A DNA stretch of 33,629 nucleotides from Klebsiella pneumoniae. GTDB taxonomy: Bacteria; Pseudomonadota; Gammaproteobacteria; Ga0077536. Shown here piece after piece: positions 7,480 through 16,732 of this stretch. The notes under the pieces are model-generated. The model did not search any database. It was not told the DNA's origin and worked only from the letters and a program-made list of their open reading frames with translations. Within the stretch, counting starts at the first letter, position 1. Each line of letters opens with the position of its first letter. The translations under genes were made by a program, and so were the position numbers. The DNA lies in contig CAMCQE010000031.1 in assembly GCA_945876945.1 (NCBI GenBank), positions 1 through 33,629 of the forward strand, written 5' to 3'.

Positions 7480-7995
7480 TTACTGGCCGGTCGGCAAGGT
7501 GTCTTTCAACGCGGGAATTTCATCGTTGGGGAACCAGGGCCGGATTGCCTTTTCACCAAACAGGCTTTCCTGCGTGTCGATTTTCCACCGCCCGCCTTCC
7601 TGCGCCACGGTATAGACCTCGAACTCGGTGCTGCCCTGATTGTTCAGGACGTCGGCGGCGCGGAGCACGTTCGGCACCTTGGCGATCGCGGCGCATTCAA
7701 ACGCGTTCAGGCGCTCGCGTTTGGCGGCACGCACATCCAGCTCACCGATGCTCACGCCGCCCATTTCAAACAACTTCTGCTGGACGCTGGCCCATTCCTT
7801 ACGCGGCTTGCCGTCGGTCATGCGGGCGGTGACAAAATCGTAGGCGTCGGCGAAGCGCTTTTCCTTCATGGCTTGCAGATAGCCTTCGACCGCGAGCCTG
7901 GGCCCGGCGTCGCTCATGCACATGGCGCCTTTGAAATAGGCCAGCCCCAGTCCCAGTGCGGCCAGCACGACTATCGACAACAGTCCGTTTTTCAT
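7480..7995 (-). CDS. Exported or membrane-anchored NTF2-like protein of unknown function
   Basis: A 171-residue protein with an N-terminal hydrophobic segment (about residues 4-20, LLSIVVLAALGLGLAYF), probably a signal anchor or signal peptide without a lipobox. The body begins VEGYLQAMKEKRFADAYDFV, typical of DUF4878 / NTF2-like domains, in which a cone-shaped fold holds an unknown ligand. The segment EFEVYTVAQEGGRWKID resembles the closing strands of that fold. The ATG at 7995 follows GGGGAG. The frame remains open upstream to 8079, but that part has no ribosome site and no homology. The specific role is not known. Confidence 0.75.
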   Translation of the reverse strand: MKNGLLSIVVLAALGLGLAYFKGAMCMSDAGPRLAVEGYLQAMKEKRFADAYDFVTARMTDGKPRKEWASVQQKLFEMGGVSIGELDVRAAKRERLNAFECAAIAKVPNVLRAADVLNNQGSTEFEVYTVAQEGGRWKIDTQESLFGEKAIRPWFPNDEIPALKDTLPTGQ

Positions 7996-8094
7996 CACTG
8001 CACTCCCCGGGTGACGGCCCGTCGCTGCGGGCCTGTGGTGGTAATGCCCCTGTGCGGGGTCTGTCCGGAATGATGGCATGAGTCGCGCGTCCGC

Positions 8095-8658
8095 TCACGG
8101 CTTTGACACATGCGGATTGCCCTCGAGGTAGAAGCGCAGCGGCTTATTCGCCCATTCGCCCGCATAGGCCACGCCGATCCGTGGCCGGCTCACGAGGGTT
8201 TCCGTGACTGGCGTCGGGGGCGCGGTGATGAAAAGCGTGTCGCCGAGCAGATCCAGCGCGTTGTGGCGGCGGTCGATGCCCATCGCCTTGCTGAGCAGGC
8301 CGGGACCCGCGCTGCGGCCGGGGAGTTGCTGCACCGGGGCCAGCGCCCTGATCAGCACCGCCGCGCCGTTGCCCGCCGGCTCGGTGACCACGTTCATGCA
8401 GTGATGCATGCCATAGATCAGATACACATAGGCGTAACCCGGCGGACCAAACATCACCTGCGTGCGGGGCGTGAGTCCCTTCGCGCTGTGCGCGGCCAAA
8501 TCGTGCGCGCCGAGATAGGCCTCTACTTCCACAATGCATCCGATGCGGGTGGCGTCTGACGTCACATGCACCAACTGACAGCCCAATAAATCACGGGCGA
8601 CCGTGATGGTGTCGCGAACGTAAAAATCGCGGGACAGCGTGGGCGGCATGGCGGGCAT
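8095..8658 (-). CDS. DNA-3-methyladenine glycosylase (AAG/MPG family)
   Basis: A 187-residue base-excision repair glycosylase of the MPG (AAG) fold, which removes alkylated purines by flipping the base out of DNA. Visible family motifs are LSRDFYVRDTITVARDLLGCQL near the start, GCIVEVEAYLGAHDLAAH with the catalytic Glu (about 40-57), and GPPGYAYVYLIYGMHHCMNVV (about 71-91). The LIRALAP segment and GPGLLSKAMGI follow. The length is typical for bacterial members. The start is ambiguous: a GTG at 8670, ATG at 8658 and ATG at 8649 are in frame and none has a strong ribosome site. It is divergent from the esterase gene at 8716. Confidence 0.9.
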   Translation of the reverse strand: MPAMPPTLSRDFYVRDTITVARDLLGCQLVHVTSDATRIGCIVEVEAYLGAHDLAAHSAKGLTPRTQVMFGPPGYAYVYLIYGMHHCMNVVTEPAGNGAAVLIRALAPVQQLPGRSAGPGLLSKAMGIDRRHNALDLLGDTLFITAPPTPVTETLVSRPRIGVAYAGEWANKPLRFYLEGNPHVSKP

Positions 8659-8715
8659 GGCAAGTCTCACGGTCGTGGGAAGCGGCGGTTATCATGCCGA
8701 CATAAGGAGTGCGTT

Positions 8716-9390
8716 ATGCAACTGGAATACATCCTGCGCCGCCCCACCGTTCAGGAGGGTCGGCCCCCGCTACTGGTACTCCTGCACGGTCAAGGCGGGG
8801 ATGAAACCGGGATGGCCGCATGGGCGCAATCGCTGGACCCGCGACTGATGACCATCAGCCTCCGGGCCCCCCACCCGCACGCTGACGAGGGCTATCGCTG
8901 GTTCAGTGTGCGCTTCGGCCAACAGGCAGTGCGCGTGGATAGCGCCGAACTGGAGACCAGCCGGCTTGCCGTCACCCAGTGCATCAACGATGCGGTGATG
9001 GGCTTTGGCGCGGACCCGCGCCGGGTGTACGTGCTGGGCTTCAGTCAAGGCGCGACGCTAGCCTATGGTCTGGTGATGAGCATCCCGCACAAGCTGCGTG
9101 GCGTGGTCGCCATGGCGGGCCGCCTGCTGCCTGAGTTCCCCGCGCCGGGTCCGCGTCCACTCGAGCACCTGACCCTCTTGATTCAGCACGGCACCAAAGA
9201 CCCGGTCATTGCCCTCACCAAGGCCCAAGCCGCGCGGGATACATTTTTGGAGACGGGCGCGATGCTGGGCTATCGCGAATACCACGCCGCCCACGAACTG
9301 CACCCCGCCATGCGCGAGGACGCTGCAGAGTTTCTTACCCATCAACTCAATCGGCTGGATGCGCGCATTGCCGTGACCACCGTTGGCTGA
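8716..9390 (+). CDS. Alpha/beta-hydrolase, phospholipase/carboxylesterase type
   Basis: A 224-residue serine hydrolase of the YpfH / phospholipase-carboxylesterase group. The oxyanion strand LLVLLHGQGGDE is at about 19-30. The nucleophile elbow GFSQG places the serine at 110. The Asp of QHGTKDPV is at 162 and the His lies in AAHELHP (193 or 196), so the triad is complete. No signal peptide is present, so the enzyme is cytoplasmic. An AAGGAG site precedes the ATG. dinB starts only 6 bases after the stop, so the two are probably co-transcribed, though no functional link is evident. Confidence 0.88.
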   Translation: MQLEYILRRPTVQEGRPPLLVLLHGQGGDETGMAAWAQSLDPRLMTISLRAPHPHADEGYRWFSVRFGQQAVRVDSAELETSRLAVTQCINDAVMGFGADPRRVYVLGFSQGATLAYGLVMSIPHKLRGVVAMAGRLLPEFPAPGPRPLEHLTLLIQHGTKDPVIALTKAQAARDTFLETGAMLGYREYHAAHELHPAMREDAAEFLTHQLNRLDARIAVTTVG

Positions 9391-9396
9391 GCGCTG

Positions 9397-10479
9397 ATGC
9401 GCAAAATCATCCACCTCGACATGGATGCTTTTTATGCTTCCGTTGAACAGCGCGACGACCCTGCCTTACGCGGCCAACCGGTGGTGGTGGGCTGGCAGGC
9501 GCAGCGCGGGGTGGTGTGCGCGGCCTCCTACGAAGCGCGGCGCTTCGGGGTGCGCTCCGCGATGCCCGTGGCGCGTGCCCGCCAACTCTGCCCGCAGGCG
9601 ATTTTTGTGCCGCCGAACTTCGACCGCTATCGCGAAGTCTCCGCCCAAATTGGCGAGATTTTTCGGCGCTACACCGAGCTGGTCGAACCGCTGTCGCTGG
9701 ACGAGGCTTATCTCGATGTGACCGCCAACCGCCGCGGCCTTGCCACCGCCACCGAAACCGCGCGCGCGATTCGCGCCGAGATTGTTGAGGTCACCGCGCT
9801 CACCGCCTCGGCCGGCGTCGCGCCCAACAAGTTTCTCGCAAAGATTGCCTCCGACTGGAAAAAGCCCAACGGGCTGTTTGTGATCCAGCCGCATGAGATT
9901 GACGACTTCTTGAGTCCGCTGGCCGTTAACCGGCTGCCCGGCGTGGGCGAGGCCACCAATAAGCTCTTGACCGAGATGGGCATTGCCACCATCGCCGACC
10001 TGCGCGCCCAGCCGCTGCCGGCGCTCAGCGCCCGCTTTGGCAAATTTGGGGTGCGCCTGCATGAACTGGCGCGCGGCGTGGACGAGCGCCCGGTCACGCC
10101 GGACCGTCCGGTGCAGTCGGTGTCCAGCGAAAGAACCTTCGAGCGCGACTTGAGCTTATCCGAGCTTGCGCCCTATCTGCCCGCGATGGCCGAACAGGTA
10201 TGGCCGAACGCGCGCGACGGTGAACGAGTGGCCCGCACGGTGGTGTTGAAATTGAAAACCGCAGACTTCCGCACCCTCACCCGCAGCATCACCCCGCCAG
10301 CCGCGCCGGCGAGCAGCGAAGCCCTGTGCCGACTGGCCCTGGGTTTGCTCGAGAAAGTGGACTTGAAGGGCGTGCGGTTTCGGCTGCTGGGGATGGGGGT
10401 GGCCAACTTCAGCGCCGACCCATCCAGCCTACAGGTCGGCTTGTTCGATGCGGCGGCCGAGTGGACTGCCGAGGCTTAG
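9397..10479 (+). CDS. dinB: DNA polymerase IV (Y-family translesion polymerase)
   Basis: A 360-residue Y-family polymerase that copies past damaged bases. The metal ligands are in [12 protein letters not shown] (D8 at the start) and SLDEAYLDV (D102, E103). The helix-hairpin-helix region follows at [14 protein letters not shown]. The C-terminal QVGLF (346-350) matches the beta-clamp binding motif, so it can load on the sliding clamp. Length is close to E. coli DinB (351). The ATG at 9397 lies 6 bases after the esterase stop with only a weak ribosome site, suggesting coupling. Its stop TAG overlaps the stop of convergent parC. No clear LexA box was seen immediately upstream. Confidence 0.95.
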   Translation: MRKIIHLDMDAFYASVEQRDDPALRGQPVVVGWQAQRGVVCAASYEARRFGVRSAMPVARARQLCPQAIFVPPNFDRYREVSAQIGEIFRRYTELVEPLSLDEAYLDVTANRRGLATATETARAIRAEIVEVTALTASAGVAPNKFLAKIASDWKKPNGLFVIQPHEIDDFLSPLAVNRLPGVGEATNKLLTEMGIATIADLRAQPLPALSARFGKFGVRLHELARGVDERPVTPDRPVQSVSSERTFERDLSLSELAPYLPAMAEQVWPNARDGERVARTVVLKLKTADFRTLTRSITPPAAPASSEALCRLALGLLEKVDLKGVRFRLLGMGVANFSADPSSLQVGLFDAAAEWTAEA

Positions 10480-12713
10480 TCGACGACTTCCAGTCCGTCG
10501 ACCCGCTGGAAACCGCGCGGTAGCCGGCCGCCACGCTTGCCGCGCTCGCCACGATAGGCGTCTAAATCGCGGCCTTTGAGCGTGATATGCCGACTCCCCG
10601 CCAGCACTTTGAGACTGCGGCCGGCGGCCATCAGCACCACCGCTTTCAATACTTCTTCGCCCGTTTTGAACTTGGCGCCCGGAATCTGCACCAGCTTCAC
10701 GCCCTTGCCGCGCGGTAACTGCGGGATTTCTTCCAGCTTGAACACCAGCAACTGTCCGCCGGTGGTGAGGCAGGCGACATCGGTCTGAGCGGGGTCGTCG
10801 ACCACCACCAGATTCATGGCTTGCGCGCCGTCGCCCACCGAAAGCATGGATTTGCCCGCCTTGTTCTTGGCATACAGGCCTTCAAAGCTGGAGCGGAAAC
10901 CGTAGCCGGCGTTGGACATCAGCAGGACTTCCTGCGCGGCGTTGCCTAGCGCCACCGACACAAACGGCACGCCGTCAGGCGGTGAGAGGCGGCCGGCCAG
11001 CGGCTCGCCCATGCCGCGAGCGGAGGGCAAGGTGTGGGCAGCGATTGAATAGGCCCTCCCGTCGGTGCCCAGAAAGACGGCGGTTTGATTGCTTCGTCCA
11101 CGCGCTGCAGCGAGATAGCTGTCGCCGCTGCGGAAGGCTAATTGGGTGGGATCGATGTCGTGACCTTTGGCCGAACGCACCCAGCCTTTGTCCGAGAGCA
11201 CCACGGTGACGGGTTCGGACGGCACCAGTTCGGTCTCATCCAGCGCTTTGGCCGCCGCGCGTTCCACCAGCACGGTCCGGCGCTCGTCGCCGTATTCTTC
11301 CGTGTCGCGTTCGAGTTCCTGACGCACCAGCGTTTTAAGCCGGCGCTCCGAGCCCAGAATCAGCTCGATACGTTTGCGCTCTGCTTCGAGCTCCGCCTGT
11401 TCACCGCGGATTTTCATCTCTTCCAGTCGGGCCAGATGGCGCAAGCGGAGGTCGAGAATGGCGTCAGCCTGGGTGCCGGTAAGGTCGAAGCGCGCCATCA
11501 GCACCTGCTTCGGCTCTTCCTCGGTGCGGATGATGTGAATGACCTCATCGATGTTGAGATAGGCGATGAGGTAGCCGGCCAGGATGTGCAGGCGATCAAC
11601 CACTTTGTCCAAGCGGAACTGCAGCCGCCGCCGGACCGTTTCCGTGCGGTATTCCAGCCATTCCACCAGCATCGCCCGCAGGTTGCGCACGCCGGGCAGC
11701 CCGTTCAGCCCCACCACGTTCAGATTGACCCGCAGCGTGCGTTCCAGATCTGTCGTGGCGAACAGGTGCTGCATCAGCGACTCATGATCAACCCGGTTCG
11801 AGCGCGGAATGAGCACGATGCGGGTGGGCGTTTCGTGGTCGGACTCATCGCGGATGTCTTCCAGCATCGGCAGCTTTTTGGCCGTCATCTGCCCGGCAAT
11901 TTGCTCAATGACCTTGGCGCCGGAAGTCTGGTAGGGCAACTCGGTAATGACGATATTGCCGTTTTCCTCGCCGAACACCGCGCGCATCCGCAGGCTGCCG
12001 TGGCCCGTTTCATACATCTGGCGCAAATCAGCGGCCGGCGTGATGAGTTCGCCGCCGGAGGGGAAATCCGGGCCGCGCACGAGTTCACACAAATCCGCCA
12101 CGCTGGCCGACGGCGTCTCCAGCAAACGGATACAGGCGGCGGCGATTTCACGCAGGTTATGCGGCGGGATGTCGGTCGCCATGCCGACCGCAATCCCGGT
12201 GGTGCCGTTCAGCAACACATTGGGCAGCCGCGCCGGCAGCAGCTTCGGTTCTTCCAGCGTGCCGTCAAAGTTGGGCACCCAGTCGGCGGTGCCCTGCTCC
12301 AGTTCGGACAGCAAGGTATCCGCGTAGCGGGTGAGCCGCGCCTCGGTGTAACGCATGGCGGCGAAGGATTTCGGATCGTCCGGCGAGCCCCAGTTGCCCT
12401 GCCCGTCCACCAGCGGATAGCGGTAACTGAAGGGTTGCGCCATCAGCACCATGGCTTCGTAGCAGGCGGAATCGCCGTGGGGGTGGAACTTGCCGATGAC
12501 GTCGCCCACGGTGCGGGCGGATTTCTTGTGTTTGGACGCCGCGCTTAGACCCAACTCCGACATCGCATACACGATGCGCCGCTGCACGGGTTTCAGCCCA
12601 TCGGCCAGATGCGGCAGGGCCCGGTCGAGAATGACGTACATCGAATAGTCGAGGTAGGCCTGCTCGGTGAACTCCCGCAGCGGCCGCCGTTCGATATGTG
12701 CTTTTTCGCCCAC
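10476..12713 (-). CDS. parC: DNA topoisomerase IV subunit A
   Basis: A 745-residue type IIA topoisomerase subunit that cuts and reseals DNA to decatenate chromosomes. The quinolone-resistance region [17 protein letters not shown] has Ser82 and Glu86, the drug-susceptible residues, and the catalytic tyrosine is Y122 ([10 protein letters not shown]). The C-terminal part has the degenerate beta-pinwheel repeats expected of ParC. Length is near E. coli ParC (752). The start is a GTG at 12713 preceded by AGGAG; no ATG fits homology. It follows parE by 21 bases, so parE-parC is an operon. Its TAA and dinB's TAG share bases 10477-10478, so the two convergent genes overlap at their stops. Confidence 0.96.
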   Translation of the reverse strand: MGEKAHIERRPLREFTEQAYLDYSMYVILDRALPHLADGLKPVQRRIVYAMSELGLSAASKHKKSARTVGDVIGKFHPHGDSACYEAMVLMAQPFSYRYPLVDGQGNWGSPDDPKSFAAMRYTEARLTRYADTLLSELEQGTADWVPNFDGTLEEPKLLPARLPNVLLNGTTGIAVGMATDIPPHNLREIAAACIRLLETPSASVADLCELVRGPDFPSGGELITPAADLRQMYETGHGSLRMRAVFGEENGNIVITELPYQTSGAKVIEQIAGQMTAKKLPMLEDIRDESDHETPTRIVLIPRSNRVDHESLMQHLFATTDLERTLRVNLNVVGLNGLPGVRNLRAMLVEWLEYRTETVRRRLQFRLDKVVDRLHILAGYLIAYLNIDEVIHIIRTEEEPKQVLMARFDLTGTQADAILDLRLRHLARLEEMKIRGEQAELEAERKRIELILGSERRLKTLVRQELERDTEEYGDERRTVLVERAAAKALDETELVPSEPVTVVLSDKGWVRSAKGHDIDPTQLAFRSGDSYLAAARGRSNQTAVFLGTDGRAYSIAAHTLPSARGMGEPLAGRLSPPDGVPFVSVALGNAAQEVLLMSNAGYGFRSSFEGLYAKNKAGKSMLSVGDGAQAMNLVVVDDPAQTDVACLTTGGQLLVFKLEEIPQLPRGKGVKLVQIPGAKFKTGEEVLKAVVLMAAGRSLKVLAGSRHITLKGRDLDAYRGERGKRGGRLPRGFQRVDGLEVVD

Positions 12714-12734
12714 CGTGTGTTGCTCCTGCCGGGC

Positions 12735-14627
12735 CTAGTCGACCGCGGCCAGATTGCCTTTGCGTTCCAGCCAATCGCGCCGCTCGCCAGAACGCTTCTT
12801 CGCGAGCAGGAGATCCATGAGGGAATCGGTGGCGAGGTTGTCGTCGATCGTTAACTGCACCAAGCGGCGTGAGGACGGCAGCATCGCCGTCTCTCGCAGC
12901 TGGGAGGGATTCATTTCGCCCAGGCCTTTGAAGCGCTGGATGCTGATTTTGCCGCGGATGCGGTCGGCTTCGAGCCGTTTGATCAGGGCGTCGCGCTCGG
13001 TGTCGTCGAGCGCGTAGAGCACTTCCTTACCGGCATCGATGCGGTACAGTGGCGGCATCGCCACATACACATGCCCCGCCTCCACTACCGGCCGGAAGTG
13101 GCGGACAAACAGCGCGCAGAGCAGCGTGGCGATGTGGGCGCCGTCGGAATCCGCGTCCGCGAGAATACAAATTTTGCCGTAGCGCAGGCCTTCCAGATTG
13201 CTGCTCGCCGGATCCACGCCTATCGCAACCGCGATGTCGTGCACTTCCTGCGACGCCAGTACCTGCGTGGACTCCACTTCCCAGGTGTTCATGATTTTGC
13301 CGCGCAAGGGCAGGATGGCCTGAAAGTCCTTGTCGCGCGCCTGTTTGGCCGAACCGCCGGCGGAGTCGCCTTCCACCAGAAAGAGTTCGGATTCGTTAAG
13401 GTCGTTGGAGGTGCAGTCGGTGAGTTTGCCGGGCAGCGCCGGGCCGGCGCCGGCCAGTTTTTTGCGCACCACCGCTTTGGCCGCGCGCTGGCGAATGAGC
13501 GCGCGGTCAATGGCGAGCTGCGCGATGCGTTCACCCGCTTCCACGTGCTGGTTCAACCATAGGGCCAGGGCATCGCGCACCGCGCTCGCCACGATGCCGC
13601 TTGCGCCCTGACTCGACAGCCGCTCCTTGGTTTGGCCAGAGAACTGCGGCTCGGTCATTTTGAGCGAAAGCACGTAGGCGGCACGCTCGGCGGCGTCGTC
13701 GGCGGTAATTTTGATGCCGCGTGGCAGCAGATTGCGGAACTCACAGAACTCGCGCAACGCCTCCAGCAGGCCTTGGCGCAGCCCGTTCACATGCGTGCCG
13801 CCCTGCGCTGTCGGGACCAGATTGACGTAACTTTCGGTGACTAATTCACCGTCGTCAGCCCGCCATTGGAGGGCCCAGGTGACTGCCGCCTGCTCGGATT
13901 CGGCGTTGCCCTGAATGGCGTCGGTAGGCACCAGATCGGCGTCCGGCATGGCGGACGTGAGATAGCCTCGCAGACCGTCTTCGTAATGCCAGACCTCGCG
14001 TTCGCCGGCGGCTTCATCGACCAGCGCGACCGTAAGGCCGGGGCACAGCACCGCTTTCGCGCGCAGGAGATGTTTCAGCCGGGGAACCAGAATGCGAGTG
14101 GAATCAAAAAAGACCGAATCGGGCATGAACCGGATGCTGGTGCCGGTGTTGTTGCGCCCGACCTTGCCGACTTCCTCCAGCGGCGTAACCGGATCGCCGC
14201 CGTTGAAGGTCATGGCGTATTCCACGCCGCCGCGCTTCACGCGCACCTGCAATTCGGTGGACAGGGCATTCACCACGGAAACGCCGACGCCGTGCAGGCC
14301 GCCGGAAAACTTGTAGTTGCGGTTAGAGAACTTACCGCCCGCGTGGAGCTTGGTGAGGATGACCTCCACGCCGGAAATCTGCTCGCCGGGATGCACGTCG
14401 ACCGGCATCCCACGACCATCGTCGCTAACGGTCACCGCGCCGTCCGCGTGGAGAATGACGTCGATCCGGCTGCAGTGGCCGGCCAGCGCCTCGTCGACGC
14501 TGTTGTCGACCACTTCCTGTACCAGATGATTGGGCCGGGCGGTGTCGGTGTACATCCCCGGCCGTTTGCGAACCGGCTGCAAGCCGGTCAGGACTTCAAT
14601 ATCAGCAGCGTCGTAGCGTGCGCTCAA
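12735..14627 (-). CDS. parE: DNA topoisomerase IV subunit B
   Basis: A 630-residue GHKL ATPase subunit of topoisomerase IV. The ATP-binding motif QEVVDNSVDEALAG (37-50) and GGLHGVGVSVVNAL are in the N-terminal half. The TOPRIM residues are seen as VEGDSAGG and ADADSDGAHI. The N-terminus aligns with E. coli ParE (YNADAIEVLTGLEPVRRRPG) when translation starts at the TTG at 14627; the sequence offers no nearby ATG. GGGAA lies 7 bases before that TTG. Length equals E. coli ParE (630). It is the first gene of parE-parC and lies 72 bases after the DUF3501 gene on the same strand, without a clear terminator between them. Confidence 0.96.
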   Translation of the reverse strand: MSARYDAADIEVLTGLQPVRKRPGMYTDTARPNHLVQEVVDNSVDEALAGHCSRIDVILHADGAVTVSDDGRGMPVDVHPGEQISGVEVILTKLHAGGKFSNRNYKFSGGLHGVGVSVVNALSTELQVRVKRGGVEYAMTFNGGDPVTPLEEVGKVGRNNTGTSIRFMPDSVFFDSTRILVPRLKHLLRAKAVLCPGLTVALVDEAAGEREVWHYEDGLRGYLTSAMPDADLVPTDAIQGNAESEQAAVTWALQWRADDGELVTESYVNLVPTAQGGTHVNGLRQGLLEALREFCEFRNLLPRGIKITADDAAERAAYVLSLKMTEPQFSGQTKERLSSQGASGIVASAVRDALALWLNQHVEAGERIAQLAIDRALIRQRAAKAVVRKKLAGAGPALPGKLTDCTSNDLNESELFLVEGDSAGGSAKQARDKDFQAILPLRGKIMNTWEVESTQVLASQEVHDIAVAIGVDPASSNLEGLRYGKICILADADSDGAHIATLLCALFVRHFRPVVEAGHVYVAMPPLYRIDAGKEVLYALDDTERDALIKRLEADRIRGKISIQRFKGLGEMNPSQLRETAMLPSSRRLVQLTIDDNLATDSLMDLLLAKKRSGERRDWLERKGNLAAVD

Positions 14628-14699
14628 TGGACAATTCCCGGGCTGTGGACAGAGGCGCCGTGCGCGCGGCGCGGATGGTGTACCGAGGCCCGGACAGGG

Positions 14700-15284
14700 T
14701 CAAGCCAAGTCGGCGAGGAGCGAACTGCGAACCGCCGGCGGCAACGGATCCAGCGAGTAGGTGAACTGCGGGTGGTCGATACCCAGCGCAATCTCGGCCC
14801 CGGCTTTCGCCGCGGCCACCATTTCCGCGGTGAGCGGGAAACGCACAAAATGCACCGCTGAGGTCTTGGTTTCGCGGGAGCGCTCCATGTCTTCGTCGGC
14901 GATGGCATACACCGGCGGCAGCTGCCCTACCCGCGCCCATACCTGATGCTCAATGCCGACCAGTCGCTCCAGCGCCACCCGGCGCTCGTCGACGTTCGGG
15001 TACTCGATCATGAAGGTCGCTTTCCAGTTATCGCCGTCCGGAATCAGCGGGTTGTAGGCGTTCAGTTCGTCCTGAATCGCCTCGGCTTCAAAGATGCGCT
15101 CCACGCGGAGCATTTCCTGAATCTGGTACTGGATGGTCAGGCGGTCTTCGAAGTAGAGCGTCGCGTGGCCGCCCAGGGTGACCTGTCGCAGGGTCTTGTG
15201 CTGAATCACGTGGCGCCGGAATTCGGCGCGCTCGGCGTGGTAGCGCTCGAGAGGCATGAGGTCGTTACGGGTGAGTGCTGGCAT
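14700..15284 (-). CDS. DUF3501 family protein
   Basis: A 194-residue soluble protein recognised as DUF3501 by its start (LTRNDLMPLERYHAERAEF), the FEDRLTIQYQIQEMLRVERIF segment and the PDGDNWKATFMIEYPNVDER segment. Its function is unknown. Members of this family regularly sit next to a rubrerythrin and a CCG-type Fe-S protein, as here, so it is likely part of an oxidative-stress or peroxide-detoxifying module. The ATG at 15284 follows the Fe-S protein's stop by two bases, so translation is coupled. It contains no cysteine, so it is unlikely to bind a cluster by itself. Confidence 0.88.
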   Translation of the reverse strand: MPALTRNDLMPLERYHAERAEFRRHVIQHKTLRQVTLGGHATLYFEDRLTIQYQIQEMLRVERIFEAEAIQDELNAYNPLIPDGDNWKATFMIEYPNVDERRVALERLVGIEHQVWARVGQLPPVYAIADEDMERSRETKTSAVHFVRFPLTAEMVAAAKAGAEIALGIDHPQFTYSLDPLPPAVRSSLLADLA

Positions 15285-15286
15285 GG

Positions 15287-16630
15287 TCAGATTCCGTAGG
15301 CTTGTCGCAAAAGAGTGAACGCAGAAGTGGCTTCGCTGGTGGCCACGCCTTGCTCAATGAGTTCTCCCGCCATCGGGCAATCGCTGAGGTAATGGTCGTA
15401 GCCGCCTTCCGCAATACGATTCACCACCGGTTTGCAGATCTTCTTCGCGAACGCGTAGTTCTCAGCCTTCACCGCATACGTGCCGTCGTGACCGGAGCAG
15501 CGTTCGATGGAGGTCACGGTGGTGTCAGGCGCCAACTCCAGCACTTCCTTGGTTTTCAGGCCGATGTTCTGTACGCGCTGATGGCAAGGCACATGGTGCG
15601 CCACTTTGCCGATGGCGTCGTTGAAATCCGTCCGCAGCTTGCCGGCCTTGTGCCGCAGCATCAGGTACTCAAAAGGATCGAAGAACGCTTTTTTGATGCG
15701 CGCCAGACGCTCGTCTTCCGGGAACATGAGCGGGAGTTCCTGCTTGAACATCAGCACACAGCTGGGAATGGGGGCGATAAGGTCGTAGCCCTGTTCGACC
15801 AGCGGCAGCAGCGCGGCGACGTTGGCCTCCCGGTGTTTGGCGACGGTCTCCAGATCGCCCAGTTCCAGTTTGGGCATCCCGCAGCAGACTTCGCTGCCGG
15901 TCAGACGGACTTCGATGTCGTTGTGGCGGAACACCGCCACCATGTCTTCCACCACCGCCGGCGCGTTGCGATTGCCGTAGCAGGTCAGGAACACCGCCAC
16001 TTTGCCAGTGGTCTCGGGCGTTGGTTCGGCCTTGGCCGGGGTTGCCGGCAGATCCGCCAGACGGTGTCGGGCGGTGTTGCTCTCAAAGCGGGGCAAGGGC
16101 GCATCGGCATGAATGCCGACCACTTTTTCCATGATCTGGCGCAGCGGCTTGATGGCGTTGACCGCGTTGACGGTCTGCGCCACGACGGGAATGGACGCGA
16201 GTTTGCCGACGGCGTCGGTGGAGGTCAGCACTTTGTCGCGCAAACTGACTTCGCCATCTTTGAATTTGACCGCCTTGGCGCGGAGCATCAGGTGCGGGAA
16301 ATCGACATTCCACTCGTGCGGCGGCACGTAGGGGCATTTCGTCATGTAGCAGAGGTCGCAGAGATAGCACTGGTCGACCACCTTCCAGTAGTCCTCTTTC
16401 TTCACCCCATCGACTTCCATGGTGGGCGACTCGTCCACCAAATCAAACAACACGGGAAATGAATTGCAGAGACTGACGCAACGGCGGCAGCCGTGGCAGA
16501 TGTCGTAAACGCGTTCGAGTTCGTGAAACAGGGAGTCCTTGTTGTAGAAATCGGGTGAGCGCCAGTCCAGCGGATGCCGGGTCGGTGCTTCAAGGCTACC
16601 TTCGCGTCGGGTTGAATCACCTGCTGCCAT
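15287..16630 (-). CDS. CCG-domain iron-sulfur protein (heterodisulfide reductase/GlpC-like)
   Basis: A 447-residue soluble Fe-S protein. Two N-terminal ferredoxin clusters have ligands C45-x2-C48-x2-C51-x3-C55 (CHGCRRCVSLC) and C88-x2-C91-x2-C94-x4-C99 (CYLCDLCYMTKCP). Two C-terminal CCG-type repeats follow: CCGMPKLELGD and a second copy reading HVPCHQRVQNIG ... CSGHDG, in which the CCG has become CSG. The architecture is that of GlpC and HdrB-like proteins that pass electrons to quinone or dithiol partners. AGGAGATTC precedes the ATG. It lies between rubrerythrin and DUF3501, all on the minus strand. It probably donates electrons to rubrerythrin; that is inferred from synteny. Confidence 0.85.
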   Translation of the reverse strand: MAAGDSTRREGSLEAPTRHPLDWRSPDFYNKDSLFHELERVYDICHGCRRCVSLCNSFPVLFDLVDESPTMEVDGVKKEDYWKVVDQCYLCDLCYMTKCPYVPPHEWNVDFPHLMLRAKAVKFKDGEVSLRDKVLTSTDAVGKLASIPVVAQTVNAVNAIKPLRQIMEKVVGIHADAPLPRFESNTARHRLADLPATPAKAEPTPETTGKVAVFLTCYGNRNAPAVVEDMVAVFRHNDIEVRLTGSEVCCGMPKLELGDLETVAKHREANVAALLPLVEQGYDLIAPIPSCVLMFKQELPLMFPEDERLARIKKAFFDPFEYLMLRHKAGKLRTDFNDAIGKVAHHVPCHQRVQNIGLKTKEVLELAPDTTVTSIERCSGHDGTYAVKAENYAFAKKICKPVVNRIAEGGYDHYLSDCPMAGELIEQGVATSEATSAFTLLRQAYGI

Positions 16631-16684
16631 CTTGAATCTCCTGCTACGCGCCCCGCCGGGGCCTCAAATCCGAAACTTCAAACA

Positions 16685-16710
16685 ATGAAGCCGGGCGAAC
16701 CCGGCTTCAT
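16685..16710 (-). terminator. Hairpin after rubrerythrin gene, likely attenuating terminator
   Basis: ATGAAGCCGGG (16685-16695) and CCCGGCTTCAT (16700-16710) pair perfectly over 11 bp around the tetraloop CGAA. On the minus strand the stem is followed by TGTTTGAAGTTT, a modest T-rich tail. It sits between rubrerythrin and the downstream Fe-S gene. It may stop part of the transcripts so that rubrerythrin is made in excess over the other two. Confidence 0.65.
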
Positions 16711-16732
16711 CTTCATCCCTCGAAAAAGGCAA

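Noticed and set aside
11142-12548. Long plus-strand open frame (about 468 codons) opposite parC
   Set aside because: The minus strand encodes ParC with unmistakable motifs; the antisense product shows no family resemblance.
12265-12774. Minus-strand frame spanning the parE/parC junction
   Set aside because: It overlaps both genes in another frame and has no family features.
15275-16462. Plus-strand open frame (about 395 codons) opposite the Fe-S protein gene
   Set aside because: Shadow of a gene with clear Cys motifs; high-GC DNA often keeps the antisense frame open.
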